From: an uncultured Nitrosomonas sp. | GTDB taxonomy: Bacteria > Pseudomonadota > Gammaproteobacteria > Burkholderiales > Nitrosomonadaceae | Length of the DNA: 64,000 bases | Reading direction: 5' to 3' | Assembly (NCBI GenBank): GCA_949281375.1 | Contig: CASDLT010000045.1 | Location: 1 to 64,000 of the forward strand | In this document: one piece after another, positions 1-10,836 of the stretch | Layout of the letters: each line of letters starts with the position of its first letter | Numbering within the stretch: the stretch's first letter is position 1 | The notes under the pieces: model-generated | Told to the model about the DNA's origin: nothing | What the model saw: the letters and a program-made list of their open reading frames with translations, nothing else | The model's database searches: none | Position numbers and translations under genes: made by a program

Positions 1-1885
1 CGCGAATGACGGCACCGACTTCTTCATGCCAGATATCGGGCGAATTGATGTTGAACGAAAAGTTCCAGCTCAGCACATCGCTGAAATTCTGGTTGATGGT
101 GTTGCGGATATCGATGCGGTTCGAGTCGCGCAGCAGTGTGAGGTATGTGGTATGCAGTACTGGTGTTTCAGAAACAGATTTGAGCGTTGTAGTCACAGCT
201 CCCATTTCTTCCAAACTCAAGATTCCTTCTTGGTTACCGAGGTCGTTGATTGTTTTTCCATGGTTCACTCGCACAAATTCCCGATGATTGCGTTTTTTAT
301 CGATCAAGCTCGTTATCGCGCCGGAACTGGATATGGTAATGCGATAAAAATCGTTTTCCATGATATTACCATTGACGGTCGCGGCATGAGTGAAAATCGT
401 GCCCACACCGTTCCTGATTTCGAATACTTTATAGCCCACCGGCGGGATATTCTTGGCCAGAATCCTCAAATAAGAGGTTCCGCTCATTGCGACATACTGT
501 GAAGGTACTTCCTCTCCTGTAGAGATATCAACGACATGTACCTCAGTCCTGTTCGCGACAGGGATATCGGCATAATCGGTACGCGCCCAGCTCAGACTGT
601 TGAATACATAAAACCGCGGAGTGGCGCCCTTCTTGGCGATCAGGCCGCCAAGCTGGTCCCTGGCATCGTTATGGAGCGTATTGACGTAAGAAGTGATCTC
701 GCCTTCGATTTTGCGCTGCCATTCTGCCCGGGCGTTGCGCGTGACGAGGCCATCGGCGGTCCAGTTATGTTCATAATACAGGCCGAAATTGAGCATGGCC
801 TTGTTGCGGGCTTCGATGCGGCTAGCCATGAAGCTAGGGTCGCGCAGAGAAACCAAGGTCGCCATCGCATCGGCACTGCGCAGTTTTTCAATCGCTCGTT
901 TGACGCGGGCCGATACTTCCGACATGGATGCGGAATAAAGTTCCCATTCATTACCATAGCTGGCCGCAAAGCTTTCCAGGTCGGCACCATGATGGGTTTC
1001 GAAATCCTTGAAAAAATCCAGTTGATTTGATACGAAGATTTTACGCCTGGAATTGGTCATGGCTTTCGCGGTGGACACAAACACATTATCAGTTGTGAGC
1101 AGATCATCTTCGCCTTTTCCGAAAATACCAATGACCGGAAAAGGGTAACGTGACGCGAACATCGTATCATTGTCGACAAATTCGACAGCAGCAGAAGAAT
1201 CGCGCCCTTCCGCATACCCTCCGATTACCGTGTCCTCGTTATCGTTGATCAACTGATGGGAATACCATTTCATAAGAAGGCGACTGCCGTCGCGGCCACC
1301 AATGTAATAAATCTCACGGTCGCGATTACTCAGGTGTGGCACGTGCGTCGCACAATTGCACACGCCTTTCCAGGAATATTTAGCGCCCGATCCCGCCCAC
1401 AGCGATGACAGACCATAGGGCAGGGTTTGATTTTCCATCGCGATCGCAATCGGAAAATCGATGTCATAGGCACGTTGAATCTGGCCAGGATAATACATGC
1501 CGCGCAGCACGGCTTCGGCTGGCGTGCCGCCATTCGACAGCACCAGCGCATTCAGGGGCATGCTGAAATGACCGCTCTTGATCCGATTGATCAATCGCTG
1601 AAACTGAGCGGGATTGCGGTTCTTCTGATAAATCCACATCCAGAAACTGCCATCCGCATTCCAGCGGGCCTGATGGTGAACAGCATCATTCTCACTGGCG
1701 TCTATCTGGTTGAGGTAGTAATCAGTCATTGTCAAGAAGGCATCTTCATACTCTGCTTCATCCGCCGTCCACATATAATCGGTATGATCATCCGGGGCAA
1801 GATAAATCCGCTTTTCAGCGATAGCTGTTTGCACAGAGGTCAACAGGACTAAGAAAAACCAGCTTATGAAAATCAGAGGCTTCAT
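1..1885 (-). CDS. Secreted GH38-like glycosidase, 3' end outside window
   Basis: An open reading frame runs on the minus strand from an ATG at 1885 to the window edge (628 codons visible, no stop). It begins with a hydrophobic signal peptide (MKPLIFISWFF...) likely cleaved after AIA. The first mature part reads IYLAPDDHTDYMW and then RWNADGSFWMW, which resembles the metal-binding start of glycoside hydrolase family 38 (alpha-mannosidase type) N-terminal domains. A middle part (LWAGSGAKYSWKG) and a later beta-rich part (FYRITISSSGAITSLID) fit the GH38 C-terminal beta-sandwich. I could not find the usual family nucleophile context (DPFGHS-like), so activity is uncertain. It would act in the periplasm or outside the cell on alpha-linked sugars. 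The assignment is by motif recall only. Confidence 0.65.
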   Translation of the reverse strand, partial: MKPLIFISWFFLVLLTSVQTAIAEKRIYLAPDDHTDYMWTADEAEYEDAFLTMTDYYLNQIDASENDAVHHQARWNADGSFWMWIYQKNRNPAQFQRLINRIKSGHFSMPLNALVLSNGGTPAEAVLRGMYYPGQIQRAYDIDFPIAIAMENQTLPYGLSSLWAGSGAKYSWKGVCNCATHVPHLSNRDREIYYIGGRDGSRLLMKWYSHQLINDNEDTVIGGYAEGRDSSAAVEFVDNDTMFASRYPFPVIGIFGKGEDDLLTTDNVFVSTAKAMTNSRRKIFVSNQLDFFKDFETHHGADLESFAASYGNEWELYSASMSEVSARVKRAIEKLRSADAMATLVSLRDPSFMASRIEARNKAMLNFGLYYEHNWTADGLVTRNARAEWQRKIEGEITSYVNTLHNDARDQLGGLIAKKGATPRFYVFNSLSWARTDYADIPVANRTEVHVVDISTGEEVPSQYVAMSGTSYLRILAKNIPPVGYKVFEIRNGVGTIFTHAATVNGNIMENDFYRITISSSGAITSLIDKKRNHREFVRVNHGKTINDLGNQEGILSLEEMGAVTTTLKSVSETPVLHTTYLTLLRDSNRIDIRNTINQNFSDVLSWNFSFNINSPDIWHEEVGAVIR

Positions 1886-2045
1886 AACAAATTCCAGAGA
1901 CCGAGCAGGTGAAGGTACGGGATTTAGTGCGAATGATAAAGTCATCGAGGATGACTGCGGTTGAAATATTACCGCAAGATCATTTAAATTCGCTTAGGAA
2001 TTGGCTCTGACTGGCAGTAGGAAGCGCACAAACAGGCAAAGAGCT

Positions 2046-3125
2046 TTATTCCGCCACCGAGGCTGCCAGTAACTCAGCCTGATGTTCGGCCATCAATGCT
2101 GAGCAAAGTTCATCGATGTCTCCATCCATAATCTGATCCATTTTATAGAGCGTGAGGTTAATACGATGATCGGTTATACGACCTTGCGGGAAATTATAGG
2201 TACGGATGCGTTCTGAGCGCTCGCCCGTGCCCACTAGCGATTTACGGGTAGCAGCCTGTTCTGCATGATGCGCTCGCATCTGCTTGTCATGGATGCGCGC
2301 TGCCAAAACGCTAAGCGCCTGAGCCTTGTTCTTATGCTGCGAGCGACCGTCTTGGCATTCAACGACAATACCCGTCGGCAAATGCGTCACTCGTACTGCC
2401 GAGTCCGTTTTGTTGATATGTTGACCACCCGCGCCGGAAGCACGGAAGGTATCGATACGCAGCTCAGCAGGATTCAGAATGACTTCGCTCACTTCATCGG
2501 CTTCCGGCATCACCGCGACAGTGCACGTTGACGTATGGACCCGTCCCTGTGTTTCAGTCACTGGAACCCGTTGAACCCGATGGCCTCCGGATTCGAATTT
2601 AAGGCGCGAAAAAGCGCCTTGTCCGATAATTTTGGCTATGATCTCCTTATAGCCGCCGATATCCGACAAGCTTTGCGAAATAATTTCAACTTGCCAGCCA
2701 CGCCGTTCTGCATAGCGCGAATACATGCGAAACAAATTACCTGCAAACAGAGCCGATTCATCTCCACCGGTTCCGGCGCGAATCTCCAAAAAAATATTGC
2801 GTTCATCATTTGGATCTTTCGGTAGTAATTGCTTGTGAATTTCAGATTCAATCTTGACTAATCTTTCCTTACCCGCTTGAATCTCGGTTTCGGCAAAATC
2901 CCGCATTTCCAGATCAGCATGCATTTCACGTGCAGTTTGAATATCGCGCTCGCTTTGTTGATAGCTACGATACAACTCGACGATAGGAATGATTTCGGCG
3001 TGTTCGCGCGTGAGTTTTCGATAATTATCGAGATCAGAGGTTGCTGATTCGCTGCTCAACAAATGGTTTAATTCTTCAAGACGCACACTCAGACGAGTGA
3101 GCCTATCAGTGATGTTTTTGTTCAT
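2046..3125 (-). CDS. prfA: Peptide chain release factor 1
   Basis: This is the class I release factor that reads UAA and UAG stop codons and triggers hydrolysis of peptidyl-tRNA on the ribosome. The 359-aa length is typical. The stop-codon-reading tripeptide appears as PVT in [12 protein letters not shown], and the catalytic GGQ lies in [12 protein letters not shown], whose glutamine is the substrate of the methyltransferase PrmC. The ATG at 3125 overlaps the hemA stop codon by one base (TAATG), so the two genes are translationally coupled in a hemA-prfA operon. In many proteobacteria prmC follows prfA; here it does not. Confidence 0.97.
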   Translation of the reverse strand: MNKNITDRLTRLSVRLEELNHLLSSESATSDLDNYRKLTREHAEIIPIVELYRSYQQSERDIQTAREMHADLEMRDFAETEIQAGKERLVKIESEIHKQLLPKDPNDERNIFLEIRAGTGGDESALFAGNLFRMYSRYAERRGWQVEIISQSLSDIGGYKEIIAKIIGQGAFSRLKFESGGHRVQRVPVTETQGRVHTSTCTVAVMPEADEVSEVILNPAELRIDTFRASGAGGQHINKTDSAVRVTHLPTGIVVECQDGRSQHKNKAQALSVLAARIHDKQMRAHHAEQAATRKSLVGTGERSERIRTYNFPQGRITDHRINLTLYKMDQIMDGDIDELCSALMAEHQAELLAASVAE

Positions 3126-4378
3126 TATGGGCGATGCAGTTGATATAGCCGATTAATTAACTCGACTAATTCCTCACGTTCGTCAACTGCAGCCTGATTC
3201 AATGCACTGGAGGGCATATGCAGGAATTTATTGGTAAGACCGTTACTGAGGGCCTCAATGACTTTTTTCGGATCCTCACCCTTTTCCAGCAACTTGTGCG
3301 CCCGCGCGAGTTCGTGACGCCGGTAGCGTTCTCCCTGATCGCGCAGTGCACGTATAGTGGGTACCATCTCTCGCGTCGCTAACCAGCGCATGAAATCAAC
3401 GACATTCGAATCAATGATGGTTTCTGCCTGCGCTACCGCGTTCTGACGCGAGTCTAGTCCTTCTTTTACAATTTCGGATAAATCATCGACATAATAGAGA
3501 AAAACATCGTCGAGTTCGGCAACCTCAGATTCAACATCGCGCGGTACGGCCAGATCCACGATAAAAATGGGACGGTGCTTGCGAATTTTGATGGCGCGTT
3601 CGACCATGCCTTTACCGAGAATCGGTAGCGGACTGGCCGTGCAGGTCACGATAATATCGTGCAAAGCGAGTTGTTCGGGCAAATCACTCAGTGTTATCGC
3701 CTGTCCGTTGCTAAATCGCTTGGCAAGCGCCTCAGCACGCTCTGTGGTACGGTTGGCGACAGTGATCTTTTTTGGGCTGCGCGCGGCGAAATGGTTCGCG
3801 CACAACTCGATCATCTCCCCCGCTCCGATAAACAACAACCGTTGTTCTCCGATATCGCCGAAAATCCGTTCAGCCAAACGTGCTGCCGCAGCAGCCATCG
3901 AGACAGAGCTAGCGCCAATTTCGGTCGATGTGCGAACTTCTTTGGCAACATAGAACGTGCGCTGAAATAATTTGTGTAACAGCAAGCCCAGCGTACCTGC
4001 ATGTTCTGCTGATTTTACCGCGCTCTTCAATTGTCCGAGTATTTGGGGTTCTCCGAGCACCATCGAATCCAATCCGCTGGCAACGCGGAATGCGTGTTTC
4101 ACCGCCTTTTCACGCGGCAATTTATATAGGTAGGGATCAAGCTGACGTGTTGGCAGATGATGAAAATCTGCCAGCCATGTCATGGCATCTTCAGGACGGT
4201 CAGTACAGCAATAAATTTCTGTGCGGTTGCAGGTTGACACGATGGCAGCTTCTTTGATCGGGTTTCGACCTACCAGGTCAAGCAATGCATGTTCCATCGT
4301 ATTTTCAGGAAATGTAACTTGCTCACGCACGTCCAGGGGCGCAGTATTATGATTGATGCCAAAAGCGAATAACTGCAT
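3125..4378 (-). CDS. hemA: Glutamyl-tRNA reductase
   Basis: It reduces glutamyl-tRNA(Glu) to glutamate-1-semialdehyde with NADPH, the first committed step of tetrapyrrole synthesis by the C5 pathway. The catalytic cysteine is Cys50 in IVSTCNRTE, followed by the conserved [12 protein letters not shown] segment, a nucleotide-binding domain ([13 protein letters not shown]) and a helical dimerisation tail. I chose the ATG at 4378 ([10 protein letters not shown]); a frame-compatible TTG lies 15 bases upstream but neither has a strong ribosome binding site. It is the first gene of the hemA-prfA pair. hemH, near the right end of the window, acts at the end of the same pathway. Confidence 0.96.
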   Translation of the reverse strand: MQLFAFGINHNTAPLDVREQVTFPENTMEHALLDLVGRNPIKEAAIVSTCNRTEIYCCTDRPEDAMTWLADFHHLPTRQLDPYLYKLPREKAVKHAFRVASGLDSMVLGEPQILGQLKSAVKSAEHAGTLGLLLHKLFQRTFYVAKEVRTSTEIGASSVSMAAAAARLAERIFGDIGEQRLLFIGAGEMIELCANHFAARSPKKITVANRTTERAEALAKRFSNGQAITLSDLPEQLALHDIIVTCTASPLPILGKGMVERAIKIRKHRPIFIVDLAVPRDVESEVAELDDVFLYYVDDLSEIVKEGLDSRQNAVAQAETIIDSNVVDFMRWLATREMVPTIRALRDQGERYRRHELARAHKLLEKGEDPKKVIEALSNGLTNKFLHMPSSALNQAAVDEREELVELINRLYQLHRP

Positions 4379-4502
4379 GAAAAATAATGCCAATCAAGAT
4401 GAAGATACAAGCAATGGTACTTAATAGTGGGCTATTATAGTATTAGCGTTTATTAAATGCCATCGGTCAAAAAATATATTTTTTATTTTTCCAATCAATT
4501 TA

Positions 4503-4994
4503 TTAATGCCACGGTGTCACGGGGATAATGGAAATGCTGTTTTTGGGCGAGCCTTCGATAATTCTATCGCTATAAGACAGGTAGACTAATACATTACGCT
4601 TTGCATCGTAAAATCGAACGACCTGTAACGATTTAAATAACAATGATGTGCTCTTTTTGAAGACTTCTTCGCCATCTTCCTTGCCACTCTTGACTTTCTC
4701 CGGCAATGTAATGGGTCCGATCTGGCGACAGGCAATGGAGGCATCCGAAGTGTCTTCAGCCACGCCTACTGCACCGCTCACGCCACCTTTCTTTGCCCGG
4801 CTCAGATAACACGTCGCACCTGGAATATCTGGATCATCAAACGCCTCAATCACGATTTTGTCATTGGCTCCGACTAATTTAAATACCGTTGAAACACTGC
4901 CTATCGTTTCCGCGAACGCTGCTGCTGGCAACAATGCCATAAAAAAATACATCACGTTGATCATGAGGCGATTAAATATCATTGGATGTTTCAT
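4503..4994 (-). CDS. CreA family exported protein
   Basis: This 163-aa protein has a signal peptide (hydrophobic stretch near residues 12-25, cleavage after AFA) and carries the CreA family pattern throughout: [30 protein letters not shown] and [13 protein letters not shown]. CreA proteins are small periplasmic proteins of unknown biochemical function. Two or more conserved cysteines suggest a disulfide. It is transcribed in the same direction as the downstream L,D-transpeptidase and tadA, but the gaps are more than 70 bp. Confidence 0.88.
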   Translation of the reverse strand: MKHPMIFNRLMINVMYFFMALLPAAAFAETIGSVSTVFKLVGANDKIVIEAFDDPDIPGATCYLSRAKKGGVSGAVGVAEDTSDASIACRQIGPITLPEKVKSGKEDGEEVFKKSTSLLFKSLQVVRFYDAKRNVLVYLSYSDRIIEGSPKNSISIIPVTPWH

Positions 4995-5070
4995 GGATTT
5001 CTCCTATGGAATAAATGATTGAATACAGATGACGTGAATATTACTGAATTTCTCACTTCTTAGAAATGAA

Positions 5071-5550
5071 TTATGCCTTAATGTTCACCGGTGTTCCTAC
5101 ACTCACTGAATCAAACAGCTCTATGAGATCGTTATTTCTCATTCTAATACATCCAATTGACCCCGGCTTACCCATTTCAACGCTATCCGGACTGCCATGA
5201 ATATAAATATAGCGACGCATGGTATCGACGCGCCCCAAACGATTAAATCCCAATTCACATCCCGATAACCATAAAATCCGAGTCAATATCCAGTCCCGTT
5301 GAGGATATTGCTGACTCAGTTCTGGGCTATAAATTTCACCGGTTGGCCGGCGTTTGATGAAAACCGTATTGATCGCTTGACCGCCACCGATTCTGGCTCG
5401 TATCACATGCTTGCCGAGAGGGGTACGAAAGCTGCCGTATTCCTGTCCAGTGCCGTTCTTCGCAGAGGAAATCGAGTAGAGCCTAATGAGCCGATCGCAA
5501 TCATCAAGTAATTCAAGTTTCTGATACTGAATATTAATATTTATTTTCAT
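5071..5550 (-). CDS. L,D-transpeptidase (YkuD domain)
   Basis: The C-terminal half carries the YkuD catalytic signature: IYIHGSPD then GSIGCIRMRN, giving the His and the nucleophilic Cys. Such enzymes form 3-3 cross-links in peptidoglycan or attach proteins to it. I chose the ATG at 5550 (MKININIQYQ, 159 aa) because the longer reading would overlap the upstream tadA gene. No signal peptide is visible, which is unusual for a periplasmic enzyme and matches a subgroup of short YkuD proteins found next to tadA. It sits 7 bp after the tadA stop, so the two are probably co-transcribed. Confidence 0.85.
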   Translation of the reverse strand: MKININIQYQKLELLDDCDRLIRLYSISSAKNGTGQEYGSFRTPLGKHVIRARIGGGQAINTVFIKRRPTGEIYSPELSQQYPQRDWILTRILWLSGCELGFNRLGRVDTMRRYIYIHGSPDSVEMGKPGSIGCIRMRNNDLIELFDSVSVGTPVNIKA

Positions 5551-5557
5551 GCTATCT

Positions 5558-6070
<513 letters not shown>

Positions 6071-6181
6071 TTAAAAAAATTTCTCAACAAGAATAATGTT
6101 GCCGCAAACTGCTTAGCAAGCATTCTTCAGTCAGCCGGTCAACGCTTTTTTAACCCCTAAAGCTTTTCCATCAACAAATCC

Positions 6182-7078
6182 ATGATCATTCAAAATCCTT
6201 CTCAGCTACAAACCATACGCGATCTTTTCCGTTTTGCAGTCAGTCAATTCAACAAAGCGGGCATCCATTTTGGACATGGCTCATCCAATGCTTATGATGA
6301 GGCAGCTTATCTTATTTTAAAGACTCTGCACTTACCGCTGGACCAATTGGAACCTTTTTTAGATGCTCGAGTAGTCAAGGAAGAACGCGAACAAGTACTG
6401 GCCATCATCGAGCGCCGTGTCACTGAGCGCATTCCCGCAGCTTATTTGACCCATGAAGCCTGGTTGGGCGATTATAGTTTTTACGTGGACGAGCGCGTGA
6501 TCGTTCCCCGCTCCTTCATTGCAGAATTATTGCAAACCCATCTTTCACCCTGGATAACTGCACCAGAGAATATCGCATCAGCATTGGATCTATGCACCGG
6601 CTCGGGATGCCTTGCCATCATGATGGCGCATAGTTTCGAGAACGCCGACGTTGATGCTGTCGATATCTCCAATCACGCACTCGCCGTGGCACACAAGAAT
6701 GTGCAGGATTATGGCCTCACTGGCAGAATCCGTCTAGTTGAATCAAACTTGTTTTCCAATTTATTAGGTAAGCAATATGATCTGATCATCAGCAATCCTC
6801 CTTATGTCAACGCCGAATCCATGATGCAGTTACCCAAGGAATATTGCCATGAACCCCAGAATGCCCTGGCAAGCGGACTGGATGGTTTAGATGCAACGCA
6901 TCAGATCCTGCAGCAAGCAGCTCAGCACTTGACCTACTCAGGCATACTGGTCGTTGAAATTGGCCACAACCGCAAAGTGCTCGAACAAGTTTATCCACAT
7001 CTACCATTCACCTGGTTGGAAACCAGCGCAGGCGATGAGTTTGTCTTTTTACTGCGACGCGACCAGCTATTGCCGTGA
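6182..7078 (+). CDS. prmB: 50S ribosomal protein L3 glutamine methyltransferase
   Basis: PrmB methylates the side chain of a glutamine in ribosomal protein L3, using S-adenosylmethionine. The SAM-binding motif is DLCTGSGCLAIMMA, and the catalytic NPPY motif is in LIISNPPYVNAE. The N-terminal helical domain and the segment PQNALASGLDGLDATHQI match PrmB better than PrmC, and the lack of a prfA neighbour supports this. It is divergent from tadA. Length 298 aa is typical. Confidence 0.92.
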   Translation: MIIQNPSQLQTIRDLFRFAVSQFNKAGIHFGHGSSNAYDEAAYLILKTLHLPLDQLEPFLDARVVKEEREQVLAIIERRVTERIPAAYLTHEAWLGDYSFYVDERVIVPRSFIAELLQTHLSPWITAPENIASALDLCTGSGCLAIMMAHSFENADVDAVDISNHALAVAHKNVQDYGLTGRIRLVESNLFSNLLGKQYDLIISNPPYVNAESMMQLPKEYCHEPQNALASGLDGLDATHQILQQAAQHLTYSGILVVEIGHNRKVLEQVYPHLPFTWLETSAGDEFVFLLRRDQLLP

Positions 7079-7101
7079 TTGTCAAACCCTGACGGGAGTT
7101 T

Positions 7102-7224
7102 ATGGAAACACGTGCCCATCCCGCAAAAATCAAAGAAATGGAACGCTTACCGACCTGTTTTGACACAGCATCAGATTTTTTTGCCTTGCTACGGAGAAGC
7201 TTCGGTCATAACGTATCGATTTGA
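7102..7224 (+). CDS. Possible 40-aa ORF after prmB
   Basis: A short ORF starts METRAHPAKIKEMERLP and ends in FGHNVSI. It has a GGGAG sequence five bases before the ATG. It lies between prmB and the convergent rluB. No family is recognised. It may be a real small protein, a remnant, or chance. Confidence 0.2.
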   Translation: METRAHPAKIKEMERLPTCFDTASDFFALLRRSFGHNVSI

Positions 7225-7231
7225 CCCCCTA

Positions 7232-8050
7232 TCACGTCAATAAGCTCAACAAGCGGCGGATTTCCTTTTCATCCAATTCCAGCCATTGCCCTCGCTTTAT
7301 TCGCGGCGGCAAATTGATCGGACCAAAGCGCACGCGCATCAAACGGCTGACCGTCAATCCGATGGCTTCAAACATGCGCCGCACTTCGCGATTTTTACCT
7401 TCTTTGAGTATGACCCGATACCATTGATTGACGCCTTCGCCGCCCTGCTCTGCCAGATAAGAAAAGGCCGCCATGCCATCCTCCAGTTCAACGCCGGTCG
7501 TCAATTGAGTCATCTGTTCTGCTGTCAATTTCCCCAATATCCGGACAGCGTATTCACGCTCCACCTCAAAGCGAGGATGCATGAGACGGTTTGCCAATGC
7601 CCCATCCGTAGTAAACACGAGCAGGCCACTGGTATTGATATCGAGGCGCCCTATCGCAATCCATTTCGACGAGCGCAGATGCGGCAATTTATCAAATACC
7701 GACGGGCGGTCTTGCGGATCGTGGCGACTAACGATTTCACCTTCAGGTTTATGGTACAGCAGCACCTTGAGCATGCTCTCCTTGATATTCGATCGGATAA
7801 CGCGCTTTCCAATCCGTACGACATCATCGATTCCAACCCGATCCCCCACGGCAGCAGTTTCACCATTCACACTTACTTCGCCAGCGGCTATCAAAGCCTC
7901 CATTTCGCGCCGAGAGCCCAATCCCTTCTGCGCCAGGAATTTTTGCAATTTCATAGTATCCGTCGTTGCTGATGTTTCTGGCGTATGAGTAGAATGGTTC
8001 TTACGATGACTATCAGAAGATTTATTTTTTGCCGGTTTGATTGATTTCAT
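7232..8050 (-). CDS. rluB: 23S rRNA pseudouridine synthase RluB family
   Basis: An S4 RNA-binding domain (MKLQKFLAQKGLGSRREMEALI) follows a short basic, low-complexity N-terminal tail and precedes the RsuA/RluB catalytic domain with GRLDINTSGLLVFTTDG, where the Asp is the catalytic residue. RluB makes pseudouridine 2605 in 23S rRNA; the paralogues RluE, RluF and RsuA are close, so the exact target is inferred. The ATG at 8050 (MKSIKPAKNK) gives 272 aa. The frame stays open upstream to 8188, but those residues do not look like this family. Confidence 0.88.
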   Translation of the reverse strand: MKSIKPAKNKSSDSHRKNHSTHTPETSATTDTMKLQKFLAQKGLGSRREMEALIAAGEVSVNGETAAVGDRVGIDDVVRIGKRVIRSNIKESMLKVLLYHKPEGEIVSRHDPQDRPSVFDKLPHLRSSKWIAIGRLDINTSGLLVFTTDGALANRLMHPRFEVEREYAVRILGKLTAEQMTQLTTGVELEDGMAAFSYLAEQGGEGVNQWYRVILKEGKNREVRRMFEAIGLTVSRLMRVRFGPINLPPRIKRGQWLELDEKEIRRLLSLLT

Positions 8051-8073
8051 ACGCTTAAAGAAATGAACTTGAA

Positions 8074-8223
8074 ATGAATGATACTCGCTCAGAACAATCG
8101 CCAGGCAAAGTACAGGTATCGATTTTAAATCATTTGAGGATTGCACTTGAAGGTATCTTGGGTTGGCGTGGCTTCGGCACAGAAACACGCCCTGCCCTCG
8201 GCCGCAGCCTGTTCCTCAAATAA
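8074..8223 (+). CDS. Possible 49-aa ORF divergent from rluB
   Basis: A short ORF (MNDTRSEQSPGK ... LEGILGWRGFGTE ... GRSLFLK) starts 23 bp from the rluB start on the opposite strand. Its codon use looks similar to neighbouring genes and its composition is protein-like, but I recognise no family. A coding role is a guess that needs conservation data. Confidence 0.25.
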   Translation: MNDTRSEQSPGKVQVSILNHLRIALEGILGWRGFGTETRPALGRSLFLK

Positions 8224-8407
8224 GCAGCTCGGATCCTGCAAGAGAATGCATTACAACGCTTTTATCTACATGCACAGCCAATGTTATTGCAACATGAGCA
8301 AGTAAATTTGTTTTCAGCTATTTTCTAGGAAATCTGCATGATTCGAGGCATAATTGCGCACTTCTTCATGCTGAGGAATCCATATTCATTACGTTAACGA
8401 ATCCATC

Positions 8408-9406
8408 ATGCCTGCACTTTCAATTCCACGCTATACCACGTCTTATACTGCGCCCGCCTGGTTACCCGGCGGAAATCTCCAGACGCTCTACCCCTATTTT
8501 TACAAACCCGCGCCCCGCTTCAATTATCGCCGTGAGCGATGGGAACTCGATGATGGTGATTTTGTCGATGTCGATTGGACCAATGGGTCAATGGATGCGC
8601 CGCTGGTGATTTTTTTTCATGGCTTGGAAGGCGGCTCATCAAGCCATTACATTTTAAGCATCATCAATGACCTGAGCCATTATCAATGGCGCAGCGCGGT
8701 CATTCATTTCCGGGGCTGTTCGGGTATGCCCAACCGACTGTCACGCGCCTATCACGCCGGCGATTCAACTGAAATTGACTGGATGTTGCAGCGCATTGCC
8801 GGCCATGCCCAGTCGTTTGCCAAACAGCAGCCCATCTATGTCATTGGCGTCTCTCTCGGGGGCAATGCTTTATTGAAATGGTTGGGAGAGAAAGGCAGAA
8901 ATGCGCAAAAACTAGTAACTGGCGCAGCCGCCATATCTGTGCCTCTTGATCTAGCAGCGGCCGGGGCGGCGCTGGATGTGGGTTTCAATCAAGTGTATAC
9001 ACGGCATTTCCTGAACACTCTCAAAGTCAAAGCATTCGATAAACTCGAACAATTTCCCGGTCTGTTCGATGCCGCAGCGCTGAAAAAATGCTCCTCCATT
9101 TACGATTTCGACAATCTCGTTACCGCCCCATTGCATGGTTTTTGCAATACCGATGATTACTGGCGCCAATCCAGCAGCAAGCAATGGCTGAAACACATTC
9201 AAGTACCGACGCTGGTGATCAATGCGCAGAATGATCCTTTCATGCCTGCATCGGTATTACCCACATCCGGTCAAGTGTCATCGGCAGTTTCGTTGGAATT
9301 TCCGGCCGAAGGCGGTCATGCCGGCTTCATACAAGGCCCTTTTCCAGGCACACTCCAGTGGTTGCCAAAACGGATACTCAGCTTTTTTCATCATGAATGC
9401 GCGTGA
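8408..9406 (+). CDS. Alpha/beta hydrolase, YheT family
   Basis: This 332-aa protein begins with the family pattern APAWLPGGNLQTLYPYF and contains the nucleophile elbow GVSLGGNALLKWLGE (Ser), the oxyanion-region FFHGLEGGSSSHY and a late His in AEGGHAGFI. YheT-type hydrolases are cytoplasmic or membrane-associated esterases of unclear substrate. It is convergent with trhP downstream and appears monocistronic. The 184 bp before it hold no recognised element. Confidence 0.9.
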   Translation: MPALSIPRYTTSYTAPAWLPGGNLQTLYPYFYKPAPRFNYRRERWELDDGDFVDVDWTNGSMDAPLVIFFHGLEGGSSSHYILSIINDLSHYQWRSAVIHFRGCSGMPNRLSRAYHAGDSTEIDWMLQRIAGHAQSFAKQQPIYVIGVSLGGNALLKWLGEKGRNAQKLVTGAAAISVPLDLAAAGAALDVGFNQVYTRHFLNTLKVKAFDKLEQFPGLFDAAALKKCSSIYDFDNLVTAPLHGFCNTDDYWRQSSSKQWLKHIQVPTLVINAQNDPFMPASVLPTSGQVSSAVSLEFPAEGGHAGFIQGPFPGTLQWLPKRILSFFHHECA

Positions 9407-9468
9407 TCTTTGCACGTACAGTTCGAATATCAAGTTATCCCTTTCAAGCTAACCCTTGTTCAGAGACA

Positions 9469-10836
9469 CTAAAAGAATCGGGCAATGAACGCATTCTTAA
9501 CCTCTCTGCCCAACGGTATTTTCACGCGGTGGCCGCTGCCAGGCGCGATCGTAACTGCCTGCCCTTTTGTATCCAGCATCTGAGATAACTCGATTGTGTA
9601 ATTTCCGGTCGGATGAATGATTTCCAGACGGTCGCCCACCTGAAACCGGTTTTTGACCAGGATCTCTGCCATGCCGTTCGCGGTATCGAAACCGGTGACA
9701 TCGCCGACATACTGGCTGCGATTGGATTCGGAATGTCCCCGTAGATAGTTCTGAGTCTCCTGCGTGCTATGCCGTTGATAAAAACCGCTGGTATATCCTC
9801 GATTGGCCAATCCTTCCAGTTCACTCAGCAGCGACACATCAAACGGCTTCTGTGCAACTGCATCATCGATGGCCTGGCGGTAGACTTGAGCGGTGCGGGC
9901 GACATAGTACATAGATTTGGTGCGTCCTTCGATTTTAAGAGAATCAATGCCCAGCTTAACCAGTCGTTCGACATGCTCAACTGCGCGCAGATCCTTGGAA
10001 TTCATGATATATGTGCCATGTTCGTCTTCCATGATCGGCATCAGTTGCCCAGGGCGCTCTTTTTCCTCAATCAGATAGACTTGGTCGGCCGCAGGATGAC
10101 GTTGAATTGGGCCACAGCTGCTAGACAGGCTGGCTTCATCGGATTGCTTCATCGCTTCACCAAAATTGAAATCAATGGTTTTGATTTCTTGAATATCCCC
10201 GCTTGGATTTTCTTCCGCAGATTTCACGTTGTAATCCCAGCGGCATGAATTCGTGCATGTCCCCTGATTAGGATCGCGATGATTGAAATAACCGGATAAT
10301 AAGCACCGGCCTGAATAAGCGATGCAGAGCGCCCCATGCACGAACACTTCCAGCTCCATGTCGGGGCACTGATCACGAATCTCTGCAATTTCTTCCAGGG
10401 ATAATTCGCGCGACAAGATCACACGCGTCAAACCGATTTTCTGCCAGAATTTCACTCCCATGTAGTTAACGGTATTGGCCTGCACCGACAGGTGTATGGG
10501 AATGTCGGGCCATTTTTCCCGCACCATCATGATCAAGCCAGGATCCGCCATGATCAATGCGTCCGGTCGCATTGCGATCACTGGCTCCATATCCTGCAGA
10601 TACGTTTTGATTTTGGCGTTGTGTGGCATGAGATTGCTGGCCACGAAGAATTTCTTTCCCAAGGCATGCGCTTCGGCAATTCCTGTTTTCAGTTGTTCCA
10701 GTGCAAATTCATTATTGCGCGCCCGCAACGAATAACGTGGTTGGCCGGCGTATACCGCATCGGCGCCGAAGGCATAGGCGCAGCGCATTTTTTCTAATGA
10801 ACCTGCTGGAAGTAAAAGTTCTGGAGGTTTCAACAT
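9469..10836 (-). CDS. trhP: tRNA 5-hydroxyuridine synthesis protein TrhP (U32 family, YegQ)
   Basis: The protein matches the U32 'peptidase' family member YegQ: PPELLLPAGSLEKMRCAYAFGADAVYAG at the start, FVHGALCIAYSGRCLLSGY with cysteines proposed to bind an iron-sulfur cluster, and SLKIEGRTKSMYYVA. YegQ/TrhP is known to work in prephenate-dependent formation of 5-hydroxyuridine at position 34 of tRNAs. The 455-aa length is typical. It is divergent from dnaE across a 194-bp promoter region. Confidence 0.9.
   Translation of the reverse strand: MLKPPELLLPAGSLEKMRCAYAFGADAVYAGQPRYSLRARNNEFALEQLKTGIAEAHALGKKFFVASNLMPHNAKIKTYLQDMEPVIAMRPDALIMADPGLIMMVREKWPDIPIHLSVQANTVNYMGVKFWQKIGLTRVILSRELSLEEIAEIRDQCPDMELEVFVHGALCIAYSGRCLLSGYFNHRDPNQGTCTNSCRWDYNVKSAEENPSGDIQEIKTIDFNFGEAMKQSDEASLSSSCGPIQRHPAADQVYLIEEKERPGQLMPIMEDEHGTYIMNSKDLRAVEHVERLVKLGIDSLKIEGRTKSMYYVARTAQVYRQAIDDAVAQKPFDVSLLSELEGLANRGYTSGFYQRHSTQETQNYLRGHSESNRSQYVGDVTGFDTANGMAEILVKNRFQVGDRLEIIHPTGNYTIELSQMLDTKGQAVTIAPGSGHRVKIPLGREVKNAFIARFF

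Noticed and set aside
484-500. Possible sixth copy of the palindrome (TGCGACA-N3-TGTGAAG)
   Set aside because: Its right arm does not match and it lies inside a coding region.
26-1030. Plus-strand open frames of 93-164 aa at the left edge
   Set aside because: They lie opposite the continuous minus-strand GH38-like frame, which has a signal peptide and family motifs; they are shadows.
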